Below, piece after piece: positions 1-12,887 of a DNA stretch of 64,000 nucleotides; the first letter of the stretch is position 1, and each line of letters opens with the position of its first letter. Source of the DNA: Opisthocomus hoazin (lineage: Eukaryota > Chordata > Aves > Opisthocomiformes > Opisthocomidae); contig NC_134418.1 of the NCBI RefSeq assembly GCF_030867145.1, forward strand, positions 3,778,802 through 3,842,801. The letters are read 5' to 3'. Under the pieces are notes generated by a model. That model saw nothing but the letters and a program-made list of their open reading frames with translations, was not told the DNA's origin and searched no databases. The position numbers and the translations under genes are program-made.

Positions 1-724
1 GCATCTCCACCTCTCCCGCCTGCAGAACTGGTTTCAGCGCTGAGAGTTTGGGGTGGTTTTTTTGCCAGTCAATTTGTGGATATTCGCGCCGTATCCCGCG
101 TCGGCACTCACAGCGTTCCCAGCCGCCGCCGTGCGTCTCGCGAGACTGCTTACCATCAGCAAACATCCGAGCAGTAATCCTGGATTTATCGCTTCGGCTT
201 CCTGATAACTCCCTCACGGCTGCTCCCTCCAAGCCCAGAAATCCAATTTACTGCCCTCCACCAGGGAACCTCCGGGCATTTTGTGAGCTCTATCATTTTA
301 TCTCCCCCGCTGTCTCCATTCACCATGAAAAGATTTGATGAAACCCATTAGAAGCTTTCTTGATACAGGCGCAGAGACTCTACCGCTACTTCTGCCACAC
401 AATTTTCTCTAGCATCCAAAAAAACCCAAAAGTAAGCTTTTATTTTTTTTTTAAATAAAACCTCACGCTGCTCGGTGCTGCTGTTCCCGCTATCTTCGAG
501 GTCCCTGTGAAATTTTCCAGCGACAACACCACGATGCTGCATAAATCTCTTGATTTAGGCACAACTTGACTTCTTTTCCACCCATTTCATGAGCCAAGGG
601 TTTCTCTCCCTAATGATTAACAGCGCAACGACCGCAAACCCCATGCTGCCAGAAGACCCGCTGCAGTCCTGAAGCAGTCCTCTGCTGAAGGCTGCACAAA
701 AGTCTTCAGCCTTCAGAGGGTGAA
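1..724. other. Non-coding DNA at the left edge
   Basis: CpG-rich spot near 85-150, then AT-moderate DNA with a poly-T run at 440-453. No exon or known repeat recognised. Confidence 0.5.
136..145. promoter_or_regulatory. TCTCGCGAGA palindrome in a small CpG-rich spot
   Basis: The perfect 10-bp palindrome TCTCGCGAGA is a known element of vertebrate CpG-island promoters. It sits among CpG-rich DNA (about 85-150) with nearby minus-strand GTAAGC and GTGAGT donor-like strings. Possible promoter cut by the window edge or an alternative first exon; unproven. Confidence 0.35.
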
Positions 725-829
725 AATCACAGAATCACAGAATCACAGCATGGTAGGGGTTGGCAGGGACCTCTGGGGGTCACCCAGTCCAAACCCCTGC
801 TGAAGCAGGGTCACACAGAGCAGGCTGAA
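725..829 (-). mobile_element. CR1 fragment, 3' end only
   Basis: Three octamers (TCACAGAA) then the inverted CR1 3' tail as far as AGCAGGCTGAAAC. About 105 bp survive before similarity stops. Confidence 0.85.
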
Positions 830-1047
830 ACATCTAAGGGCATCGGGAGCACAGACAGCTTCGAGAGATAAAGTATCACCACCTAGAAAGAAGAGAGCTG
901 CATGCAAGCATCGCCTTCAGAACTTTCTCTTTTTAAGATATTGCTTTTTATTCTGAATTTCAAGCAGCAGCAGCGGGCAAAGGGACATTCACACCGCAAG
1001 CCTGCAGCTCTCACCTACTGCATGCTGCACATCTCCTTCATGTAGCA

Positions 1048-1490
1048 GGGCTACGAGGATGAGGAGGGGACTGGAGCATCTCTCCTGTGAGGAGAGGCTG
1101 AGGGAGCTAGGCTTGTGCAACCTGAAGAAGAGAAGGCTGAGAGGGGACCTTAGAAATGCCTCTAAATATCTGCAGGGTGGGTGTCAGGAGGACGGGGCCA
1201 GACTCTTTCCAGTGGTGCCCAGCGACAGGACAAGGGGCAACGGGCACAAACTGAAGCAGAGGAAGCTCCAGCTGAAGATGAGGAAGAACTTCTTCCCTCT
1301 GAGGGTGACGGAGCCCTGGCCCAGGCTGCCCAGGGAGGCTGTGGAGTCTCCTTCTCTGGAGATGTTCCAGACCCGCCTGGACGCGGTGCTGTGCAGCCTG
1401 CTCTGGGTGACCCTGCTTGGGCAGGGGGTTGGGCTGGGTGACCCACAGAGGTCCCTGCCAACCCCGACCATTCTGTGATTCTGTGACTCT
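1048..1490 (+). mobile_element. CR1 young group, 5'-truncated
   Basis: Carries the ORF2 C-terminus from MRRGLEHLS to RSLPTPTIL without a break (1059-1478). The frame stops inside the terminal octamer and lacks the CSLL stop. Confidence 0.95.
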
Positions 1491-1949
1491 GTTCACTCCT
1501 CATTCACAGCAGCGTGCTGGAAGGCAGCCTGGGCTGTGCCCACTAATTCAGGTCACACCTCAAGGCCAGGAATTGCAGGGCTGTGCCTCGATACTGAAAC
1601 AACGGCATTTCCGCAGAAGTGATCAGCCCACCCACCCAAAAAAATCAAATTGTTTCCATGGTGCCCCACGCTGCCTCAAACTCTGGGTCCTGCTGCATTC
1701 ACGCTGACACGAGAGCGTGGGCAAGAGGTACACGCCGGAGCAGTGGGGCGGAGGGTCTGTCCTCGCTGGGATGCTCTGCGGAGCCCTGCACAGGCTGCCC
1801 CCGAGTGCTTGGATTCAACCCATGTCCCAGGGAGGGAAAAGGGGGAAAAAGTGCTTTCCTCTCCTTTCCCCCACGCAGCTCTGAGCTGAGCTGGAGAGGG
1901 GCTCCCAGCAGGAGCGAACACGGGGTGAGGGCATACAGCGATGGCTGGG
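1491..1949. other. Unique non-coding DNA between CR1 copies
   Basis: Nothing recognised; the open frames here have no family resemblance. Confidence 0.5.
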
Positions 1950-2526
1950 ATGTCTAACAAGCGGCGTGGGCACAGGGCGGGGGAGGAGACTCTGTCCCTC
2001 TGAGACCCCCCCCCTGTGAGTCCTGCGCCCAGCTCTGGAGCCCTCAGCACAGGACAGAGCTGGAGCTGTGGGAGCGGGGCCAGAGGAGGCCCCAGCAATG
2101 ATGCGAGGGCTGGAACCCCTCTGCTGGGAGGAAAGGCTGGGAGAGCTGGGGCTGCTCAGCCTGGGGAGGAGAAGGACAAGGGGAGAGCTTAGAGCAGCTG
2201 CCAGTGCCTGGAGGGGCTGCGAGAGAGCTGGAGAGGGGCTGGGAGAACGGCAGGGAGTGATGGGACAAGGGGGGATGGCTTTAGATTAAAAGAGGGGAGA
2301 TTTAGAGTAGGTGTAAGGAAGAGATTCTTCCCCATGAGGGTGGTGAGGCCCTGGCCCAGGCTGCCCAGAGAAGCTGTGGCTGCCCCCTCCCTGGCAGGGT
2401 TCAAGGCCAGGTTGGACGGGGCTGGGAGCAGCCTGGGCTGGTGGAAGGGGTCCCTGCCCGTGGCAGGGGGTTGGAACGGGATGGTCTGTAAGGTCCCTTC
2501 CAAACCAAACCAGTCTGTGATTCTGC
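1950..2526 (+). mobile_element. CR1 second group, 5'-truncated
   Basis: Matches the inverted copy at 62103 over its whole length (GGCGTGGGCACAGGGCG, then the [19 protein letters not shown] region). Its tail, GGTCCCTTCCAAACCAAACC, differs from the young group. Confidence 0.9.
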
Positions 2527-3947
2527 GAGTGGAGCCACATCATCCCCATGCCCAGGATGAACAGAAACAGCAGCAGCAGCCGTTGCTGCAGCCCCGAGAC
2601 CACGCTGACCTCCGGAGCTGCCAATCCTGTAACTCCAGGGCCTTCCGCCACGTGTGACCCTGCTCCCAAGCCGTCCTCTCCCGAGAGCAAGGCAGCCGGA
2701 GCAAGGCAGAGGCAGCAGGACCACCCAACAGCGAAGAGACCCCAGCTTCCTCCCAGGCTCTCAGGCTGGAGAAATAAAAAGGATTTCAAGCAGACGACGG
2801 CGTTTTTAGAAGACGATCCACTCCTCATGAAACCCTGACGGGTTTGTATTTTGAAGCCATGAAGTACGCAGCCTTCCCCAAACAGCTCCAGGTGACCGAA
2901 ACAGAAACCACAAGGAAGCCTGTGCCTCTCTGGGGGCACAGAGAACTATTTTTCCCAACAGAAATATTACTATCGAGCTGATGGAACACTGATCAAGAGA
3001 TAACTTCATCTTCTCCCACTCAAACCTTCCCCATTGCCACTGGGGTTCATGCTGGCATATGTTATTTTCACACAGGCAGAAAGTAATTATAGGAGAGCAA
3101 TCACGGGCTTACATTTTTTAAATGTAGCAAAATATTCATGAAAAATCTCATTTTTTCACTTTTTTTCATGTCCACTTGCGACATGCACTGAGCCTACGAC
3201 TCCACCACACCGTGGACGTGCTGCCTTCCCCACCACAGTCCGAAACCCAGACATCAGCCCTTCCTGACACCAGCACCGCTTGAAAGCCTGGTTGGTAACC
3301 GCAATCTTCACAACAGAATTCTAGAAGAACAGAGCTTTTTGAGTAAACAAAAATTGCATCTTCTTTGGACGGAGAACAACCTTTCACACACGCTCCATGC
3401 ACTTGGGGCAACCACCCAGGTAAGAGGCAGCTTTCTGCTCTTCTTAAAAAACCGCCGGATTAGAAACCAACACAAAGGACCACTTGCTAAATTTGGTGGA
3501 AGTATTTCAGCATTAAAATCCAAACTGGATGTGGACCGTTTCTCCCCACTCCGAAAATGAAAATTCAACCTACCAGATTCGGTTAAGTGAAACAGAGAAA
3601 CTATTACACACGCAGGAAAAATCCAGTGCAAACACTTGAAAGCTGCGTTAACTGACAACGCAGCAGGCTTGCTGCTGAAGGGCGGTATCTGCAGCACCAG
3701 GCCACCACGTGCCCATCGTGGGGACATTTTGTTGAACTAGAAACCGAAGTTCAGCTCCTGTAGGTAGCTTACATTGAGGATAAGAGAGGTTCTAGGGTAA
3801 AAAAAAAACAGCTATAATTTTAAAATGGTCCACTTGCAACGTTGAGCTGGGTGAAGGTTGCCTTCACCAGTCTCAATGAAGCCATGAACCCTTCGTTCCT
3901 ACCTTTCCTTGGGCTTGCAGCGCCGCTGCCCACCACGTGTCCCGTTG
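2527..3947. other. Unique non-coding DNA
   Basis: A short CAG run at 2566-2580 and an AT-rich segment at 3090-3170. No exon or repeat recognised. Confidence 0.5.
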
Positions 3948-4057
3948 AGACAAGGTCCTCTGCAGCCTACTGTAGGTGACCCTGCTTCGGCAGGAGGGTT
4001 GGACTAGATGACCCACAGAGGTCCCTTCCAACCCCTACCATTCTGTGATTCTGTGAG
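3948..4057 (+). mobile_element. CR1 fragment, 3' end only, TAG-type
   Basis: From CAAGGTCCTCTGCAGCC to ATTCTGTGATTCTGTGA. Keeps the TAG at the CSLL position (CTACTGTAGGTGACC). Confidence 0.92.
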
Positions 4058-7000
4058 AAGCCATTTCAACCCAGCTCTCTCCACCAGCCTCATAAAAGGA
4101 TTTCATTGCAACAAGCACCAAGGCACAGAGAAAGAATGACTTAAAAATCCAAATAAAGTGCTTTTTTTTTTTTTGACCATGTAATTGCAAATAACAAACA
4201 TATCTGTGGTTTACAGAGGAGGCAATAAATTAAAGCTACAGTCACAAATCAGACCAAAAAAAGATACTTAAGTCATTCAATCCACCACCCCAGGACGCCT
4301 GCGGCCCCATGGGATGTTTCTCAGTTTTGTGAAAGACTTGGAGTCCCGAACCGGGGAAGTACAACATGAAGAGCACTCCCACAAGTCTTTTCTTGTAAAA
4401 TTAAGCTCTGGAGCTTCCTGAGCACAGCCTCTTCGGTCTGGTTGCAGCAAAAGCAAATGGTCTTCAGCAAAGAACCTTTTTATCTGTGAACTGAGCACAT
4501 CATAGAAACAAAAAAAAAAGTTTGACCCTTGGCAAGACGGTTGCCCGTGTTTCTTCTGCAACTGCCTGAAGAAGCTGGCTGTGACATTTCAGTTTATAGA
4601 AAAAGAAACCGGCATTTAATATCTTATTAACTTTAAATTGGTGCAAAAAGATGCATTTCAGCCCATTAGGAAGCCAAGGACCCCAGCAAGCTCCCTTCCC
4701 CCCGATAAAGGCTACAGCAGAATGGTCCCATGGCGATCCACCACCAGCAGCAGGACCCGACCCTGGACACTGCAGTAATTCTCCTCACCTTCTGCTACTC
4801 TCACCAGACACTGCAGAATTCGAAAAGGAAAGCCAGTCTCCTATTTTTATCATTTTTTTCATTGGGCTGTACCCCTCAGCCAATACTCCGAATGCGCATG
4901 GTGCCTATTTCCATAACTTTGGTGAGCAAAAGTATTTTAGGAGTGGTCACAAAACAAAATAAGTTGAGGGTTTGGGGTTTTTATTTGTATTTTGAGCTTG
5001 GTATTTGTATAAAAAATCGCAGCCAGACACATCATGGAAGTCCGTGGGGGAGAAAAAAAGCCCTGTAACCACACACCCGTGGACTCTGCACTAGTTTCCA
5101 TCACATTTCCAAGAAATACCAGAATAATTTACACTTCAGCAATGAGAAATTTCGGGTGAATTCAAGTCATTACTTCAGCTGTGAGTTTCTCTGAACGAAG
5201 ATATCCTAAATAGTTCCTGTCCTGCGTCGCAGTTCAGCTGGGTGGAAGGCCATACAGACAGCGCAGGGTTTGGTTTCAGAGCAAGCCCATCCACGAAGAC
5301 CTGCAGGGCTTTCCAACGTGGTCTAAGTAGCAGAAAAGGCCAAAGCTTTAAGTGAATGAGCTTTCTGATAGGTAAATCCAAGACCTGGGCGATCCTGGCT
5401 GATTTAGGCTGTGCTGCAGCCGTCTCCCTCCGCCAGAGATGTGACAGCGGTACAATGGCATGAATCATTTTTGTTACTCACTCTGTACTGAACGACAGCA
5501 TTCAGAGTCTAAATTAAGAGCACGAAAACGATTAACTTTGCCATTAACCTCAGCCCCACCCTAACTGAAGTCCATAAAAGCATACGTAACAATTACAAAG
5601 ATAACATTGTGTGTCATAAATATCACACACAGGAATACAGCAAGCCCAGCGTTTGTTTCCTGAGTCGGGGAAAGCTGCTATAATTGTAGTGTATTGTGCT
5701 CATGGAGGACTTAGATTTGGAAGTCAGTTGCCAACAGCCCTTGTTTGCTATAATTTCCCATCAGGCTCTTAAAACTCTTCAGGTTCCCAATCAACACCGC
5801 GTCAACGTGCTGCTCCGAGCCCTGCACCATGCGGTTCAGCAGGAATTTCACGTTCTCAGCGGAAAGAGATCAAGATCATCCCGGGGAGATACAAGCTAGA
5901 TGTGCAGATGTCAAACAATTGGAGCAGAATTCGTGTGTTTGGGATTTCTGATGCACACAAATCTAAACTAAAACCGTCTTTGCTCTTGGAGGCCCTCCAT
6001 CCAAGTCAGGAGGACAGATATTTAGGAAACCGTTTTGGTTTCAAGTAATTTGCCTGTTACATCACACGTAGCCGAGAGGTTTGCCATTTTGAACCTGGAC
6101 AGCCTCCCAGGGCTGGTGTGAAGTTGCTCAAATCCACAGAAACCACCACACCCTCTCAGACGGGCGCGCCGTCCACAGCATTTTCTCCTCCTGGTGCAAG
6201 CCATCCTTGCAAGCAAAACTCTCCCAAGCATTCCCCCGCCCCTCTCTAGACAGAACAGATTACAAATTTGAGGGGTGTAAGTGACACTTCCCTGCCAGTG
6301 AGCCCCGAATGCTGCAGTACCTGACAAACCCGCTGGCTGCTGAAGTCCTGTCTTTGTCAAGCAGTCTTTTGTCTCAGTGAAGCCTTCTCCATTCATTATT
6401 TCCAGGTGACACCAAAACCAGTTTCTAGTTCTAAACGCCTTCCTACCAAGTGCAGAGAAGGTTCAAAGTAACACTTCCAACTCCTACTGATACTTTCCCA
6501 TTAAAATTACCATGTGACAGCGATCTAAACAGACAGTGCTGGAGCAGAGGTTGTCCAAAAGGAAAACACCAACGTTTCCGATGCGCCCATGCGACACCAT
6601 AAGCTGGTGGCATCTCACTTTTATCCCCATGGCAACCTGCTGGCTTAGGTCTCTTCTCCGTTTCATCTTCACTTGCTCCCCAGGAAGAACAATCACTGCC
6701 ACATCACCCCCTCCTCCTTCCTTACTTAAGGTCTTTTGTAAATTATACAGAGGATTTCATTTTCTGGGCTACTTCCCTGAAAGTCATCAAGCTGGGATTT
6801 TTCCCCTATCACCGGCAGTTGTGTTTTAGCAGCGATGAAGGCTGTTTGCCGAGGACCCTGGCAAGGCTCAGCCCGAGAGGACGAGCAGCCTCCCAGAAAG
6901 GCTTCAAGGGTGAAGCTGAACGCCGGCCATTCTCGAACGGCTCGGCGCGTAACAATAAATACCTCCCTCGTTAGTGCGCTGGGCTACATCAGTTCTGCCG

Positions 7001-7073
7001 CTTATGGGGCGAAAGCACTGCAGTGGGGCTCAACCTTCAAATTCACAGTTTGCAGCGTGGTGCACTGGACACA
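4058..7073. other. Unique non-coding DNA
   Basis: Poly-T/poly-A runs (about 4163 and 4509) only. I see no splice-bounded open frame with a recognisable product. Confidence 0.5.
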
Positions 7074-7669
7074 CACAGAATCACACAGAATGGCAGGGGT
7101 TGGAAGGGACCTCTGGGGGTCACCCAGTCCAACCCCCTGCCAAAGCAGGGTCACCCACAGCAGGCTGCACAGCACCGCGTCCAGGTGGGGCTGGAATATC
7201 TCCAGAGAAGGAGACTCCACAGCCTCCCTGGGCAGCCTGGGCCAGGGCTCCGTCACCCTCAGAGAGAAGAAGTTCTTCCTCATCTTCAGCTGGAACTTCC
7301 TCTGCTTCAGTTTGTGCCCGTTGCCCCTTGTCCTGTTGCTGGGCACCACTGGAAAGAGTCTGGCCCCGTCCTCCTGACCCCGACCCTGCAGATATTTAGA
7401 GGCATTTCGAAGGTCCCCTCTCAGCCTTCTCTTCTCCAGGCTGAACAAGCCCAGCTCCCTCAGCCTCTCCTCGTAGGAGAGATGTTCCAGTCCCCTCCTC
7501 ATCCTCGTAGCCCTCCTCTGGACTCTCTCCAGCAGCTCCTCATCTTTCTTGAACTGGGGAGCCCAGAACTGGACACAGGACTCCAGATGGGGCCTCCCCA
7601 GGGCAGAGTGGAGCGGAAGGAGAACCTCCCTCGACCTGCTGCCCACACTCCTCCTAATGCTCCCCAGGA
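7074..7669 (-). mobile_element. CR1 young group, 5'-truncated
   Basis: Inverted ORF2 C-terminus from [17 protein letters not shown] to the run-on tail ([15 protein letters not shown]), ending in the octamers at 7074. Confidence 0.95.
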
Positions 7670-10600
7670 CACTCGCAGGTCTCCAGGCGTGGGGCGCTGC
7701 CGGCACTTACACAGCGTTTCAGGTGCGCGAGGCGCTGCCGGTAAAGCTGCCAACGCCTGTGAAAGAGGCCGCGCGCGCCTCCGAGCGGAGATGACGTCAT
7801 TCATACGCACAACAGGGGTTAACGCGGTGGAGGGGCCAAAGGACTGCCCAGTATCACACGTGAGGCTTTGGTAACACCATGACCTCAACCGAGGAGTTGG
7901 CATCATCCTGCAAATCACACAAGGCCTACCCACGAAGCAAACGCACACCGCTGGCTTTCCATCCAGCCTGGGAAGTCTTCTGATCTCTCCACTCCGTCTC
8001 CCTGCTACTGAAGTTTCACACCACTTGCAAGATTTGAAGACTCTGAAGTTTCTCACACGTGGCTGAAACTGCTCAAGGGTTCTAAAGGTTACTTGGGATG
8101 GAGGGGCTGATAAATGCAGACTGTGTCCTCCTACCGCTCTCCTAACTTGAGGAACTTCAGCTTAAGAACACAATACTTTACTCATCATTATATGAAAACT
8201 ATGAATGGCGTTGTTGTCACTAGAGTTGTACCCATACCTATCAAATGTTAGCGTTTTAGCTAATTTTTGCACAAAGAACTCTTTGCCCCTATCAAAAACA
8301 ACGTTCCCCAGTGAACACTAACAACACGTCAGCCCTGCTGATCAGATCAGAGTACGAGCAACCAAGGGAATACTTCCTTGCACTCAAATTTCAAGCCAAA
8401 CGGTGTTGGGGATAGCAAAAGGCTCCCAGATACTCAGACGAGGACTTGCAGGAGGATTCTCCAAAGCATAGGCAGCATCGTGGCTTCAGCGGCACTGCGC
8501 AGATTAACCAAGCCGAGTAATGATCTTACAGTGAAGTGCTGAGCTGGAATTAAAGAGATTAATGTTCGGGTCCCAGCTCTAGAAGTTCTCACCCTTGGGG
8601 AAGGCATATCAACTTCTACAAAACCTCCTTTGAATTACTGATTGTAGAACCCTGAAGATACCAGAGGGAAAGACCATTCCCAGACTTTTTTTAATTACCC
8701 TTTTTTCCTTAATACCTGCTGTGAGGCAATGTCTTGTTTTATTCATGATTCTTTGAAGAAAGATCTTCCATCTTAAGGGAATAAAACCAAGTATGTGTTA
8801 TTTTTTGAATAATTTCATGTGCTTCTACTGGTGAAGTACATTTCTGAACAGATACTCACATGAACATACCAAAAGAGGTGCAGCGCGATTTCATGTAATA
8901 ACATGTTTGATGCTACTTCGTTACAACGTGTTTGTAGACCCAAAGGTTAGGTCAGGCAAAGTTCTGAGGTCAGTGGGGCACTTCTTGGCCTAAATTCACG
9001 CAGGCGCAGAAGGGCACGGCAAGAAATACTGTCCCCTACCATGTTGTGTATCTTGTGATCTCCCATTGCTAGGTCCCTAAAGACTTTGGTTCTTCTAGAG
9101 TTACAGCAAGGCTCTTCCTTTCGTTTCTCAAGCTCACATCCTAGGAAGCAAGATATTTCACCCTCGTGATGGACTTCTAATGCAGTTACTCCACACTAGC
9201 TCACCTGTAAACCCCTGAGTGTCCAACGCCTGGCATTTGTAAGAGTTCGGTCATATCCCAGTTCCTCTGTAAACCAAAGAGATATCCAAGGCTTCTTGGA
9301 ACGCGGTCTTTTTTGAAGGCTCTTTGGAGAAGCTGAGTTCAAAGTCAGGCTAGCAACCTCACCGTTGCCCAAAACACAAAATGCAGGCCAGATCTTGGTG
9401 AGGATGAAAAGAAAGGAGAAAGTACGTGGGTGGAGGAAGAAAACAAAGTTCAGTCACATGTCAAAATGCTTTTTTGGTTGTTTTTTAATCTAAAGCCAAA
9501 ACTTCTGTTGAATACAAACTTGTGCTGTGCAGTTTAAAGAGCAAGGGTCGGCTTCCCCCACCACGAAAGGATACGCACAGCACGCGGCCAAACGGCATCA
9601 CGCAGAATTTGCAATGAGGAGATGACTGTGCTTTGGTGGCGACATCTGTGTCATCCGTAACGCAAAAGCCATCAGTGCCTGACACCAGCAAAAGGTGACA
9701 GTCACAACTGAGACAATAATGACCACAGCCACCAAACCTTCCTCCCCACACTCGGCCTGAAATCGCACTGGGAGGCCTCAGAAATCCCACAAGATTTCAA
9801 CCAATCTCCAGTTGCCTTGAAAGCATAATTAACTTCAATTGTCTTTTGATTTTATCTCCATTTTCTCAGGTTCTAGGCTATTTGGGAAAGCACTCTGTGT
9901 ACATACATGTGGGTATGCACACCGCTGCGTGCACGTACTTGTCTGGAGCTCCCAACTTCCCAGTGTATCTGCTTTTCTAGGGCCTCCTCGGAGAACAAAA
10001 CTTCGGGAGGAAGTCTAACCTTTGGGAAACTCTCCTTCTTACCCCCCGTACAGTCACCGACAGAAAGATCCCTGCTCCCACCGCACCTTGCTGATAGGGA
10101 TGAGCTCAAACCAAGGGAGCACTCAAGCTCAGCTTGGCTCTGCTACGCTCAGCTCTCCGCTTCCCCCAATGTTTTCTGACAAATTAATCTCACAGGGATT
10201 TCAGAAAGAGATTCTGACCTGGCCCTTGCAGCAAGGAAGAGTTTTTCTTCCCTTCTCCATGTAAATTTTAAAGTTACCTGAAAAACAGAAGGACAGGATT
10301 TGGAGAAAGCAATGGGGAATATATACAGAAAAAAGACCGAGGAAAGTCTGACCCGGGCTAAAGACTAACCGACATTTCCATTTCATCCTTCTGAAGTTCC
10401 CCGGCAGCAGCTGGGGCAGCAGAAACCAAATCTCCAAACTTTGCTGCTATCTGCGTGATCATACGCCCCAAGATGTGAGCACATAGCTCGTTCCCCCTCC
10501 TCCCTCCGTGTCTTGTCATACATTAAGACCCTCTAAATCTCTGTGTGATGGGGAACTGTATTTTGGGGGAATTTAAAGGCAAATAATAATGACCAGTGTT

Positions 10601-11705
10601 GCCTCCACCGCAGCAGTGCTTATGGATTCCTACTGAATAAATTGGTGCTGCATCTAGTCAGAGCTTACGTATCTATTCCCTTCTCTCCCCTTCCGCCTAA
10701 AATGAGATTTACCAGATAAAAAAGAGCAGGTTTTAGTCAACCGAAGGTCTTGGTGAGTCTCAGGCAGGCAGGTGACCTACGCTATCATTCTCTCTTACAG
10801 GCCAAGAGGTAACGTGAGCAGCAAGACTAGGCGTCAGGAAGGGCAAACATGGAAGAAAGAACATCAGCTTCAAGAAAAACTGATGACCCTGCAGAGCAGG
10901 TTCAGTGCTAGTTTGATTCAGAAAAATAGACCGGGTGTAGCTAACAGGTTGGAGATTTCCATCCAAAAAAATAGAGAGTTGTTTCACTCCCCAAACACTT
11001 TCCTGTTCAGTGGAAAAATCGGCTTGTTGTGAAGTCAGATGGAAGCTTCTGAGCCAGCCCAGGCAGGGCTTCACCTGTACACCCAACTGAGAAAGGCCAA
11101 GACCAAGGCATCCAAACATGCAGCCCTGCCAAAACCTCAGTGGTTTTATCATCTAGAGTTCACATCAAGACCTCCCGTCCTGCTGTTCGCCCTGCACGTG
11201 GAAGAGTTTCCAAGAAACGTCTCTTGGCAGCAATCCCCAAAACGCAGCTTCTGACCCGCTGCTGGGAGCGGAGCTGCTGCGCACGACGGCTGCTTCTCGG
11301 CAGATATCGAAAGCTGAATTTCCTACGGAGCCGCCCCCATGCCACATCCTGTACTGCTCGCATCGCACCGGAACAGCACGGCGTTTTCGAGCAATGCCCT
11401 CGATTCCTCTCGACACAACTGTTTATGCAAGCCTGAGGTAAGGTAAGACTGGTGGCCTCAGGCTTGGCAAAAAGATGAGCTCATCCTTGTTCTCCTTGCG
11501 AGTTTTGCACATCACTGGGGACACTTCCCCCTTACCCCTCCTGTAACCTGTTGGAATCACGAAAAGAATTCTGGTGGAAAAGCCTGGGCTAACCTGACGA
11601 TGGCTCAGTGAAACCCTCCTACCCCGTAGGGTAAGCTGGGACAGACGGCGAGGCCCTGGAAGATCGGGCAGTAATGAGCCAGTGCAATTATCCCGGGCTA
11701 GGAAA
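7670..11705. other. Unique non-coding DNA
   Basis: CpG-enriched near 7700-7800 (GGCCGCGCGCGCCTCCGAGCGG, then TGACGTCA, a full CRE palindrome, at 7791-7798). The rest is AT-moderate with nothing recognised. Confidence 0.5.
7791..7798. promoter_or_regulatory. CRE palindrome TGACGTCA
   Basis: A perfect CREB/ATF site at the edge of a short CpG-rich stretch (7690-7800). No attached exon is visible, so function is unproven. Confidence 0.35.
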
Positions 11706-11837
11706 GGCAGGATTCAAGGCCAGGTGGGCCGGGGCTCTGAGCAACCCAACCCAGTGGAAGATGTCAATGCTTATTGCAGGGGGGTTGGACCAGATGGCCT
11801 TTAAAGGTCCCTTCCAACCCAAATATTCTATGATTCC
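11706..11837 (+). mobile_element. CR1 second group, short fragment
   Basis: GGATTCAAGGCCAGG to CCAACCCAAATATTCTATGATTC. Diverged from the other second-group copies, so probably older. Confidence 0.85.
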
Positions 11838-12619
11838 CACTTGTGCTCTTTGGGAGAGCTGGCAAGTGTTGGCCAGTGGGTCTGCTTCTACCTCCACCCT
11901 CCTTCCCCACCTCCAGTACCACAGCATTCTCAGTACAGCCAGCTTTGGTTTGAGACCACCGCGACCTCTGCTCAGAGGTGCCACCAAACCCGGGAGCACC
12001 ACGACGTCTGGGATCCCAAGGTTTCTAATGACACCCGCAGAGCATTTTCGGGATGCGCTCGAGGTTTCAGATCTAAACTTTCAGGTCTTCTTACCTGTGT
12101 TCTGCAAATGCGAGCTGCCTGGTCTGCCAGCGTCATACCCCGTGCTAAGTCTGAGCTAGAATAACCGTGCGAGGTTGCTGGAATGGCTGATGAAAAGAGG
12201 ACGGTAACTTGTGACAAGTGAGCGTGACCAGTGGAAAAACAAAGCCCAGAAATCTAGCGATACATCTGAGTGGGCAGCTTTGTGCAGACGTCACGCATTA
12301 GTTTTCTCCCACATAATCCAAATCTGAATGTTTTGGACCTGTGACAAGAATCAGTAAGTGATGGATAATGAAACACTTTGAAAAGCAACCCACAAAAGCA
12401 CAAAAGGGTGCTCAAGCCCTTCCAGCTAACACTGGCCATTTCATAACCCCAGCTTGAGGGAGAAAAACCACCCAGCCCAAAACACCTTTCCAGTAGTCCG
12501 CAAGAGTCAGGAGGCTCAGAGCACGACGGACATCTCCGGCACCCAACTGCCCAGCAGCCCGCGTCACCTGAAACAGCAGAACATGTCCCAGGAGCCCAGC
12601 TCTGCACCTTGCTGTCCTG
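11838..12619. other. Unique non-coding DNA
   Basis: Nothing recognised. Confidence 0.5.
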
Positions 12620-12887
12620 CAAGGACAAGGGGCAACGGGCACAAACTGAGGCACAGGAAGTTCTGTCTGAACATGAGGAAGAACTTCTTCACTCTGAGGG
12701 TGATGGAGCCCTGGCCCAGGCTGCCCAGGGAGGCTGTGGAGTCTCCTTCTCTGGAGATATTCCAGACCCGCCTGGCCGCGGTGCTGTGCAGCCTGCTGTA
12801 GGTGACCCTGCTTGGGCAGGAGGGTTGGACTGGGTGACCCACAGAGGTCCCTGCCAACCCCTACTATTCTGTGATTCTGTGATTCTG
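12620..12887 (+). mobile_element. CR1, 5'-truncated, TAG-type
   Basis: Starts at CAAGGACAAGGGGCAACGGGC. CTGCTGTAGGTGACC keeps the ORF2 stop, and the [15 protein letters not shown] residues are closer to the long copy at 58730 than to the young group. Confidence 0.93.

Noticed and set aside
7023..7874. 283-codon plus-strand frame and many similar frames ([17 protein letters not shown] type)
   Set aside because: These recur at every CR1 copy because they are the antisense reading of the element.
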